Positions 49,901 to 61,900 of a stretch of 64,000 bases of DNA are shown here, in pieces. The position numbers were made by a program, and so were the translations under genes. The stretch is from Symsagittifera roscoffensis. Taxonomy: Eukaryota; Xenacoelomorpha; Acoela; Convolutidae. Position 1 is the first letter of the stretch. Each line of letters begins with the position of its first letter. The notes beneath the pieces were generated by a model that did no database searches, had not been told where the DNA came from, and saw only the letters and a list, made by a program, of their open reading frames with translations. The stretch spans positions 40,299,430 to 40,363,429 of the forward strand of contig NC_087065.1 of assembly GCF_963678635.1 (NCBI RefSeq), written 5' to 3'.

Positions 49901-52900
49901 AAAAAAATTCGGCATCATCTTACTAAAAATTCGGCATCAGGACCTATTATCTCCTGCGATCTAGAAATTATGTCTCACGCACTAACCACTCAGCCACGTG
50001 CGCCTAATTAATACTAAACACTAGCCACAGATAAAACAGAACAGATGCTATGTAATTTCCAATGCTACATCGAAATTTCCATATAAGTGAACACTTTTAT
50101 TTGCGAGTTAGGTTCGGAAAAAAGCAGTTTCGTACTAATAAACTAGCTGCTCGTTAGAGCAAAAAATTGTAACAAATCCCCCTCCCCCTCAAAACATACA
50201 CACGCTATAAAAAAATTTTACGCTCATCAAAAGACGCAATATGAGGCCATTAGATTGAGCCCAAAAACCCAAAATGTATCAAGCCGAGAAAAAAAGACCA
50301 AAAAATGTTGCTACCAAAAACTTGAGCTATTATTTCTATAACGATTGTAGCAATTTGTGCAACCCAGTGGGCCTTCAAAATATGATAACCTTCACACGAC
50401 CTTCAACTTAGGTCACTAAGCCGAGGAAAGATTAAGCCAAAATCATTTGGACAGAATAGACTTTAAGCGACAAAAAAAAACTGACGAAGTCAAGAAATTA
50501 CAAACAGCAGAAGTAAATCAAAACGTAGCCAATCGAAGATTGGAAAAGAGTAATGAACGCAAGTAAACATTAAAAAAACACTAATTTCTTGAAAAAATCT
50601 CAACTTTCGAATTTCAAAGAAAAAAATAGATGCCTTTTAAGCTCTTTGAACAAAATATTCCCAGTTTGCAAAAACAAAACAGGTACTGTCAGTTTCGAAC
50701 CCAGGAGCATTGCCGTCCCAGGCATATGCGTTACCTCAAGGCCATTTGAGCCGGAGACTCAAAAATTTTTCAATTCAAAATGACCTGAACCTAAATTTTT
50801 ACCATTGCTAATTTTGACTATTCTGCAAACTAAGTGATTTACGGGAAAAAAATCTAGTTCCCGATTGCAATACCCTTGCTGATCCCAGGGGTTAAAAAAC
50901 TTGAAACCGACAAAATTTCAAGTCCCCTCCCTCAAAACACAGTCTAAAAAATTAATGGCTCAAACGAGGCAATTTGACGGTACAAACCCGATATAATATA
51001 AGCCGAAACCTTTGAAGCCGATTAGGTTGAAAGAAAAAAAAGATCGAATAACCGATATACTTAAACCGGTGTTGGTAATTATACACCCAACAAAAAATTT
51101 GTATAGAAAGGGCATTTAAAACGCAGGTATTCCCAAAAAAAGTCGTCTGTTCGTTGACGAAAAAAACTGACCAACAGAATTTGAGATGACTTAAATTTAA
51201 GTCATCTTGTGAACCCGGTTGTTGATACCCATTAAATTAGCTAAATTATTGAAACTGAAAACAGTTTGTATCTGTATACTTAAGTTCTGTTTACTAATAA
51301 AATTAATTCAGTGCGAGACACTTCTCACAGTTGTACAAATTCGGGTAAGAACTAATTTACCATTGCGATCTTGTCCTTTAGAATGGTTCGTTGCTGGAAT
51401 GTCATGTTGGGATTATTTCCGAAATAGAAGATACACCTGGACAACTCCTCTGGCTGCATCCACTCCAAATCCATCAGACTCCACACTCGGTTGCCAGTAT
51501 TCAGTACATGCACCTCCGGGCACGTAATCCTCTGCTGCAGATAGTCAAAGTACTCTAAAATTGACAGTAGTGCATAGGTCCACCTTTCGTACTCCACAGT
51601 AACAAGTATCATTCTCTACCAAGGAACCAAAACGCACAGACTGTTGGAAAAGTTTGAATGAAACGAACCCAAAAATCGAATATAAATAACTGAGTCTCAA
51701 ACAAAAAATAGCGTCTTAAAGGTCTTTTTCTGAAGAACCCGACAACTTAAATCCACTTTTGAAACTTAAAGTAGATCACGCTTTTTGCGCGAATTTTTGT
51801 CAATAGAGAGCGTAAATTGCCTTCCATTTCAGCAGACAAAAAATCAGAAAGGACCCGCTCAACAAAATTTGAGAGCTTTATAAACTTTTCTGTAAACAAA
51901 ACACTAAAAAATCACATGACCTACGAAAACATAAATTACACTTCGTTCATTAACACTTTGCGTTAACACTTCGTTCATTTACTTATTATTAGAGAACAAA
52001 TCACCCAGTTTGATGAATCATTATCCACAAACGACTTGTGTACAAATACGGCGGCAATTAAAGATTGATAAGTCTTTTTCGTAACAAAAAACACCATAGC
52101 TCCTAACAGCTTATTATTAAAGCCACAATTACTTAGATGACAAAAATATGCTTTTAGTTGCTCAATATTTAAATGTTATCAATGTTATACATTTAAACTT
52201 TCTTGCGCACAATTGCATATAAACCTATATTTAAAAAAAAAGCAGCCAACAAACAGTTGGGAAGAGTCAATGAAAGCAAGGAAAAAGAAAAACTCCTGAC
52301 TTGGTTTTTCAATATATTTCAAATTTGGAAGAAAAAATTAGATGGCCTAAAAGGATTTCGGGCTTTTTTCCACCCCCACCCCCGCCGTATTTCAAAATAT
52401 CTCGCATGTTATTATGGCTGATGTGTGATGTTACTATGTAAGGTATGAAGAACAAATGGGTGCACAATAGTTCTTTTGATCACTATGCAAAATTTCATTA
52501 CACAATGACAACGTGAAGTTAGTGCTTTAAAACTGAAATTCAAATCTGTGGGAAAGCGGAAAAGAGTCGTTCTTTGAATTTCTTGAACAATTAATGATTG
52601 ACGCTTTTTTGATAAGATTAACCCAATTTGAGAAAACTTGTGTTCAGTCAAGTTTTCATTCCACTGGAAAGTCTAAAAACTAAATTCCACTTTCGAAACT
52701 AGAAAATGATCATGTTTTTTCGCGATATTCCAGCTTTCGTAGTTGGAGAGCAAAATTTGCCAAACATTTGCCAAACGAACTTGAATTGAACTAACAAAAG
52801 CACATATACCTAAGGGCATTCATAAATGCATCATATGTATGAATGCACTGCTGCAGTTATTACTTCTGCACTTCGCAAACACTAGCGAGAACACGGCAAA

Positions 52901-55900
52901 AAGCAGCTATATAAGCAGCCAACAAACAGTTGGGAAGAGTCAATGAAAGCAAGGAAAAAGAAAAACTCCTGACTTGGTTTTTCAATATATTTCAAATTTG
53001 GAAGAAAAAATTAGATGGCCTAAAAGGATTTCGGGCTTTTTTCCACCCCACCCCCGCCGTATTTCAAAATATCTCGCATGTTATTATGGCTGATGTGTGA
53101 TGTTACTATGTAAGGTATGAAGAACAAATGGGTGCACAATAGTTCTTTTGATCACTATGCAAAATTTCATTACACAATGACAACGTGAAGTTAGTGCTTT
53201 AAAACTGAAATTCAAATCTGTGGGAAAGCGGAAAAGAGTCGTTCTTTGAATTTCTTGAACAATTAATGATTGACGCTTTTTTGATAAGATTAACCCAATT
53301 TGAGAAAACTTGTGTTCAGTCAAGTTTTCATTCCACTGGAAAGTCTAAAAACTAAATTCCACTTTCGAAACTAGAAAATGATCATGTTTTTTCGCGATAT
53401 TCCAGCTTTCGTAGTTGGAGAGCAAAATTTGCCAAACATTTGCCAAATGAACTTGAATTGAACTAACAAAAGCACATATACCTAAGGGCATTCATAAATG
53501 CATCATATGTATGAATGCACTGCTGCAGTTATTACTTCTGCACTTCGCAAACACTAGCGAGAACACGGCAAAAAGCAGCTATATAAAGTGCAATAAGCAA
53601 ACAAAAGCCTCGGATTAGTAAAAACTCAGCTAATTCTCGCGTTTGAACTCTCAACCTACAGATTATGAGTCTCACACACTATCCACTCGGCAACGGACGC
53701 TTAATTTATCACAAAAACTAGCCACATATAAAGCCGAGAACAGATGCTATGCAATTTTCATCCCTACAGTGAGATTTTCATAAAATGGAACACTTAAGGA
53801 ACACTTTTACTTGCGAGTTAGCTTAGAAAAAAAGAAGGTTCATACTAATACACTAAAGCTTGCAAGCTAGCAAGTGTAATAAGTGTAAACTAAGTTCATC
53901 AAGTTTTAATCACCAAGCAATTCAAAAACACAAATACCTCTACGTTGTCGAGAAACTGTTTCCTCACTCTCGCCTCCATACTCAGTGTCAGCTCCATATT
54001 CATTTCCACCTCCGAAGTCATAGGCATCGTTGTTGTTATTGGTGTTGTCATTATTGTTGGTATTCATATAGTTATCATTATTGTTGTTGTCATTAACATC
54101 ATAGGTGAAGTCATCTCCTCCCATAGTGTCATAATTACTGTTCATAATTTCAGCCTCGTAGGCAGCTGGATCAGGCGGGTGGTAGACTGGTCGCAGTTGG
54201 AAACTGTTTGGGTTCAGATTCAGTCGCTCGTCGTATACGACAACATTTCGCAAGAACATGTTGCGCTCATATTCTCGGAAGAAGTCCAGAGCCACGCGAG
54301 ACATTCGCACATAGCAGTCGGCAATATTCTGCTGTTGTTGCATAGATATTCCGCGGTACCTAAAGGTGCTCGTTAATATAAAATGAACTGGTACGATAAA
54401 ATAAACTAGCGTATAACTCACCTCCGGTGCTTCGAATTTTTAACAACTCATAAAACCGCATATATTGGAAATAAGATAAGCATTCAAAATGAACATAAAA
54501 AAATGTTCGAAATGACATAAAAAACGTCACATCTCGGAAACTAAAAGCAATTGAGCAGTCACATTTGAACGCAAGATTTGCAACTCTTGATAGTAACCTC
54601 ACAGTACCCAACTACAGAGTTGGGAATTTCAAAATTTGAGAAACTTCAAATTTAAGTTTTCTAAAATTTTTGTTTTTAAAAAACCAGAAAAACGACATCA
54701 CAAAAACACGAAAATTTGAGCAACCAAAGTTGGAGGCAAGTTTTTCAAGCCCTGAGTTCACTGACAGCCCCCAAGTAAAGTGTTAAGAATTTCAAAATTT
54801 GAAAAAAAAATTAAATTCAAGTTTTCTAAAACGTTTTTTGAATAAAATCACAAAAAACATCATATTTCATTAACTAGCAAGATTTTTTGAGCAGTCATAT
54901 TTGGAGGCAAAACTCGCAACTCCTAATATTACTCTGTCATAGCCCCACTATAAAGATGTGAATTTCAGATTTCCTGAATTTTTTCATATCTAAGTACTTT
55001 GAAAAACTTTAAAAAAAACAGAAAAAAACGGCAGATCTCGGAAACTACGAGCATTTCAGCAGTCGCATTTGGACGCAAGATTTGCAACTTGGAACTCGCG
55101 AGAGCACAGAAGCAGTTTTTCCAACTACAAGATTGGAAATTTCAAATCTATTGAATTGTTAAAATTTAAGTTTTCTTAAAAATTAAAAATAAATCATAAA
55201 ACACATCATATCTCGAAAACTACAAGGATTTGAGCAGTCATATTTTAAGGTAAGTATTGCCATTCTTGAAAGAACCCTGACAGCACTCAACTACAGGGTT
55301 GAGAATTTCACCGTTTGTGACTATTTTTGATATTAAGTTTTCTGAACAAAAAAATTTCTTATCTCTTAAACTAAAAAGATTAGGATGTTAAAAATTGGAG
55401 GCCATATTCGCAACCCCTGGGGAAATCCTGACAGCATCCCACTAATGGGTTGCTTATTTCAAAGTTGATGAAATAATCTTTAAAATCAAACTCGAACATC
55501 GAAAAAAATTCTTAACCATTGCATTGTACGATATAACTTGAACGCGAAAAAATTCTTCGTTTAACATGGAATAATACGTTGAAGCAGCATAAACATGGAC
55601 AGATTGCGAAGCCCGCAATTAAATATATAATAGATCAATAACATGGAAAAATCCGAAAAAGTTCCTGTGTGTCCCAATGATTGACATATGAACCTGGAAC
55701 AGTTTTTTGTTTTTGGTTGAATTTTGACTACTTCATAGCGGCCGCAATATCTTTTAAAGACGCGAACCTTCGCTCGCAAACACAAGAAAAATCAGCTCTA
55801 TAAAACGCAAAAAAAGTTGAAATAAGCCTCAAATTAGTAAAAGCTCGGCTACGTCTCGGATCGATCGCGACCTAGAGATTATGAATCTCGCGCACTAACC

Positions 55901-58900
55901 ACTGAGCCACGTATGCTTAATTGATCCAGATGCTACAGGTCGTGATTATAGCGAAAGTGCCACCAAATAATGAAAAAGTAGCCGCCAAAAATTAACACTT
56001 TTATTTGGAAATTAGGTTAGAAAAAAAGAAGGTTCGTACTCATACACTAGCTGCTCGCAAGCGTAAACTACAATTTACCCAGCAGCATCGCACTTTTCAG
56101 AAAAGTGATTTTTTTGTTTTAATTTCAATTTATTCTTTGACATAAAGTCACACCAAGAACTGAATTAATAAGGACCCCAAACTCCACTTGCCAGAAGATA
56201 TCTTTATTCAGGTGTCTCTTCGTCAGCCCGTACGTCTCTTGCATTTTCTTGGCTAAGACGTAGGAGTACTGAACAAAGTCTATGATCTCCTTTCTGTAGC
56301 GTTTGCTGCGCATCACTGTTGCGTGTTGTGGCGGTACTATGCTGCACAGAGAATGGGACAGTTGCGCTATGGTGGTGTCCGTATAGAGTAGCTCCTGGTT
56401 GTCTCCAGTACTACACAAAAAATTTAATGGTTGTGATGAAATCACCCATAAACCAAAGTTCAAAAATTACTTGGTATAAAAATTTATGTTCCCAATTCAG
56501 AACACATTAGAATATTAAGTTTCATAAAAATCAACATACAATCTTAATTTTGTCTACTTTTGAGCGATTGTACAATTTTTTCTTCAGTGAGTCAGGTTAC
56601 TTTAATGTAGGCTTTGAAAATTGGGATCTTGCGTACGGAAAAATTATGAGTCTTACACTCACCTTGTATAGGCAATTGTCCTTGCCGCTCTTACTATTTG
56701 GATGCATGAAAAAACTGCCAATTTCTTATGAACCATGCGGTCTTCAACTAACGTGAGTTTTTTGAAGAGTGCCTTGCCCTGTGCTTCTGTGAACCAGCAG
56801 TCGTGAAACATCCACAGCACATCCGTTGGAAAGTTGGGAGCATCTATCACTGAGGCTGGGATGTCACAGGCCAAATGACCTAGTATCTCGAAGTCACCCG
56901 AGGTCAATGATACAGGGGAAAGGTCATCACAGTAGTTAAAAACTTTCCTGGCGTATCTGCAATAAAAAACGAATCATTGACTTCTCATTAACAAAGCCAA
57001 TATACCGTGCTAAAAAATTCAATGAAATCAAGAAAACGAATTATGAAACGAGCAACTATTTTTGGCTCTATTCCAGTTTCCCACCCCGTTGTAAAATTTA
57101 AAAAAAATAACGATTAAAAATTGATGTAGAAACATGTTCAATAGTTCACGCTGACACATTTTTTGTAGTTTTGATACTAGTAGTTTTATAAAAGCTTTAA
57201 CAAATTGAATTTCAGAAAAGTCAAAGAAAGGAGGGACGGGAAAGAGACTTACTTTTATATGGCTTTGAAGCTTTTTAAAAAATGTATGGCCTTCAAGCTC
57301 TTCGAATTTCAAGATCTTTTATGCTTCATTTATTTTATGAAATTTATTTTACACACTCAGGCGAAGCTTCACTACGCAAGACAATCAAGAAACCGCAAAA
57401 GTAGCTCTAAACCCGCAAAAAAGTAAATAAAGAAAGAAAAAGCACAATAATCCTAGAAAAATAAAAGTTTTCCGATGTCCCGGAATCGAACAGCCGACCT
57501 GGATAATACAACTGACACGTCTGCGCACTCGCGCCATGGTCTTTTGCAAGAAACAGTAACCAATAAAGCCGATAAAACAGAAGCTATTAAATTGCAAATG
57601 CTATGAAGGAAAAGTGCTATCAATTTTTTTTTTGCGATTTGAGTTTAAAAAAAAGAGATCGTAATCAAACATCAAGCTCAATGGTGTAAAACTAACCAAA
57701 ATTGAGACAAAAATCTCCAGAAAGTAGAATTAAAAGGGTTTAAAAAACCGTTAAAAAACTGTTGAGCTGTAACAAAGATTAGTTATCAGACATTCCAGTT
57801 TTGCAATTGATGTGTCACTGAAAATTACAGAAAGCGGCAAAAAGAACTAAGAAATGCGCAATACAAATGTTACACAGAGGCAAAGCTGCGCTTCACGAAC
57901 AATTGCGAGAACACGGCCAAAAAGCAGCTCTATCAAGTGAAGCAAGAAAAAGTAGAATTAGGCCTCGAATTAGCAAAAACACGGCTAAGTGAAGGATTCG
58001 AATCTGCGACCTACTGCAATCAAAAACTTTGAGTCTCACGCACTGACCACTCAGCCACGCAAGCGTAACAACCGACAAACACTAGTCACGAATAAAACAG
58101 CAACATATGCTAATTAAGTGCCAATGCCATTCAGCGAAAGTGGCACCAAAATCAAATAGACTCAACTTTGCAAGTAATAATTTGGGAAATAACACAAGTA
58201 ATAGTTTGGATTATAACAAACTGAAGGTAAACACAATAACTTTGCATGTAAAAAATCGCAACGCATAAAACCACATCATGTATAAAATATGCTTTTCGAA
58301 AAATTGCGAGATATTTTGAATTATAAGAACTCTGAAATCGAGATTTCATTATTGTTATGTTGTTTGAAACAAATCTGTTTTTCGGTTCCTTTGATGAACC
58401 AAAAATGCATAATCTGTGCTAACTTATTACTATTCGAATGTCAAAGCACATGCAAAGAAAAAGCTGTAAAGGTGCCCCAAAAGTGGCACCAATATTTGCG
58501 ACTTAGGTTGGAAAAAAGAAGGTCTGTACTAATACACTCGCTTTGCAAGTGTAATAACTTGATATGTAATAAACTTAAGGTAACCAAACTATCTTAGCTT
58601 AATGAATTGGAAAGTATGAAGCCAAATTGAGCTTAAAATGTCAATTTTGAAAATTTCATACTGAGTGGAAAAACTTTCGAAAAAGAACGTTTATTATTGA
58701 TATTTTTGCATGAATAAATGGCTTTCTTCAGTTCACTTGATCAATTGAAAATGAATCAACTGTGTTAAGTTAATAGAAATCACACATGCTGCTGAATAAC
58801 CAATGCAGCCTCATGCTTTAAAAGCTTCGAAAAATAGCACTAAGATATGCGACTTAGGTTGGAAAATAAGTAGCCTTATAAACTCTGGATAAATCGGTGA

Positions 58901-61900
58901 TTTTTTATACCGCTAGAAATTAGACAAATAAAAACCCAGTTTCGAAACTAGAAATCGATCAAGTTTTTCGTGACCTTAACACTTTCCTGTTCAATAGTGG
59001 AGTTTATCTTCGTTTTCTCGAGGAAATGAACTGAACTGAAAAAGAAATCAAAAGTCAAACCCCAAAAAAGAAGTAATTTTGAGCCTGAACAAATTTTAGA
59101 GACTTTTCCCAGAAAAAAATCATCTTTACCCACAAAAGAGTCTAACACATAGGCGAAGCGGAGCCTCGCACCACTTGCGATACTACACAACCATGAAGGC
59201 ATAAGTCCAAAAAAAAACATGAAAAGGTTTTAAAAAAAAAACAGGTGAACCAAAATTTTCGTATGTGCCGATGAAGGAAACCTAAGGCCCCGCTAAAGCT
59301 GGGACTACGTATTTGACATTTTTGGAATTCGTTATACTGATGCTGGACATGCGTAGTTTCAAAAATTGGACTTTGCCCAAAATCTTAGTTTTTTCTCTAT
59401 TAAAATAAACCTATGAAAACTTTTGAGATTTTGGAATTTTCGCAAAGACATAACCTTTTTCTTTCAAAGGATTAACCGTCTTTGCAGAAAAAATTCCGAT
59501 AGTGCTTCTTTCGATTGAACTTTTTAGATTTTGAAAGGGCAGTTTTTCAGAAAAAAATAAAATACTTTCTAAAACACGGTCAAAGTTCAAAAAGTTGACT
59601 TTCCGAAACCCGTCACTTTTTTTTAGCAAAAAGCAGGTAGTGGCCGGTAAAATAGAGAAGATTTCCTCGGGATGCTCGATTGAACACATTGAACGCTTAA
59701 ACTAGTCCATCTAAAAAAAAATTGGGCATAGTAAATTATACACGTACGCTTTCAGCAACCTGTTGTGTCGATTAATCCTATGATATCAGATTTGGCAGGA
59801 CAGTTATCGAGAAAGTTCAAAAAACTGTCAACAAATCTGAAAGTTGACATTTCCGAAAATGATAGCTTAGCTTTTTTAAATGGCCGTAGCCGCTTATGCA
59901 AAAGGGATTCGTCTAACCTAAAAGCTCGATTGAATCCAAAAATCACGGTTTGGCAGGGTAGTTCTCGAGAAAAGTCAAAAAAATTTAAAAAGTCAAAAAA
60001 TCAGAACTTTGTTTTTTCCGAGGGACATAAATTTTTTGACTTTTCCGAGGGACATAGATTGACTTTTCCGAGGGATATAAATTATTTAGAAAATCATAAA
60101 AATGTCATATATCGAACACGAAAAGATTTGAGCAGTCATATTTGGATGCAAAATTTTAAACGCCTGAAAATACTCTGACAGCACCTCAAACTACAGATTT
60201 GCTCTAATATGTACCACGCTTGACTCCCCACATTTTTGAGGTAGTCAAAGTCGGGCAGGAAAATATGAGCTAATCCATAGTTCCTTCAGATAACTCAAAG
60301 AACAAACGATCAGAACAATAAAATTTTGGCCCAAGATACCAAAAAATGAAGGTAATGGCAACAAAAAGTCAAATCATGTCCCAAAAAAATCATATCAAAG
60401 ATGATCGCTACTAAACAGTAACTATCGTCCACGGCGCTCCTAGTTTTTCGCGAAAAGCAAAGACAAAAATTACACAAATTTGAAGTTGCGCTTCGCAAAC
60501 ACAAGCAAGAACACGACAAAAAACAGCTTCATAAAGTGAAATAGAAAAAAATAAAAATAAGCCTTGAATTAGTAAAACTTTGATACTTATCGGATTCGAC
60601 CCTGCGACGTCAAGATTTGGAATCTCATGCCCTGCCCGCTCGGCCATGATCGCTTAACAACCAACAAACACTTGTCACGAATGACACAGCTACATATGCT
60701 AATAAAATGCCAATTCGATGCAGCAAAAGTAGCATCAAATACAAAAAGATACAACTTTGCATGTAAAAAAAAATCGCAATTGATAAAACCACTTTATGTA
60801 TAAATTAAGCATTTCAAAAAATTGCGAGATTAATTGAGTGAGAAAATTTCTGAAATCGAGATTTGATTTTTGTTATGTTGTTGGAAACAAATAACTTTCT
60901 TCGGTTCACTTAATGAAATAAAAATGCATCAAATGTGTAAATTTTTACCTATTCGAAGGTCAAAGCACATGTTATCAATAAGCTGTAAAGGTGCAACTAA
61001 ATTTCAAAGGTGCAACAAAATATCTTATTGCCAATTCGATGCAGCAAATTCGACGCAGCAAATTTTGTTGCCATAAGTAGCAACAATGATTGCGACTTAG
61101 GTTGAAAAAAAAAGAAAGTTCGTACTACTACACATTGATTTGCAAGTGTGAACAACGTTCATCGACTCTTAAAAAGCACATATACCTAAAGGCATTCATA
61201 GATGCTTCATATAAATGAATGCACTTCTGCAGTTATTAGAGGGTTTTCCTGAAAAACATCGCGACCTATTAAAGAGTATGAACTACGATCATCAACTCTT
61301 AAAAGAACTACCTCAATAAGTGTTTTTGCTTTGTTCGTCGACACTAAGGAAGTCGAGAGGAAGCAGAAAAATTGCTCAATATATATCTAATACTGGTTGA
61401 TGCTTAATTTAAATTTAAAATCAGGATCTCAATCAGATTTGTATTATCCAATTATTCAAATGTTTAGTTTTACCTGTACTCTCGTCTGTTGATTCTTGGG
61501 TCATCGGGATTGTAGTTCTGCAGAATAGACGAGGAGGAAGATGGTACAAAATTCCTCTGCGAGGGCGAGTAGTCGAACCTGCACCTCTCAATGTAGAAGC
61601 AGACTAGCTCTCTTCTCTTCGGATGTGGTATCAGGTAGACGTCTTCGAGGCCACCAATTTTGCTGATCACATCTTGGCAGTCGGCAGCATTAAGACCTTC
61701 CATCTCTTTCACACTAAAAAAATCTCAAAGGTTCGCAAAACTTATGAGCAAACTTTTGCGTCGTTATTGAGAGTTAAAGAAAGATCACCAGGAAACCGTA
61801 AAACCATAAGACAAAGCCATCTTTTTATCTCTTTTCGAGTTTTTTAGTGAAGAGTTCTCAGCTAATAGTATTACTTTGCCAATTTTAGTCTGTTTTAAAG

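Noticed and set aside
53945-54376. 143-codon plus-strand frame, isoleucine/valine-rich, like a membrane protein
   Set aside because: It is the reverse complement of the poly-Asn exon (Asn codons read as Ile/Val), not a real transmembrane protein.
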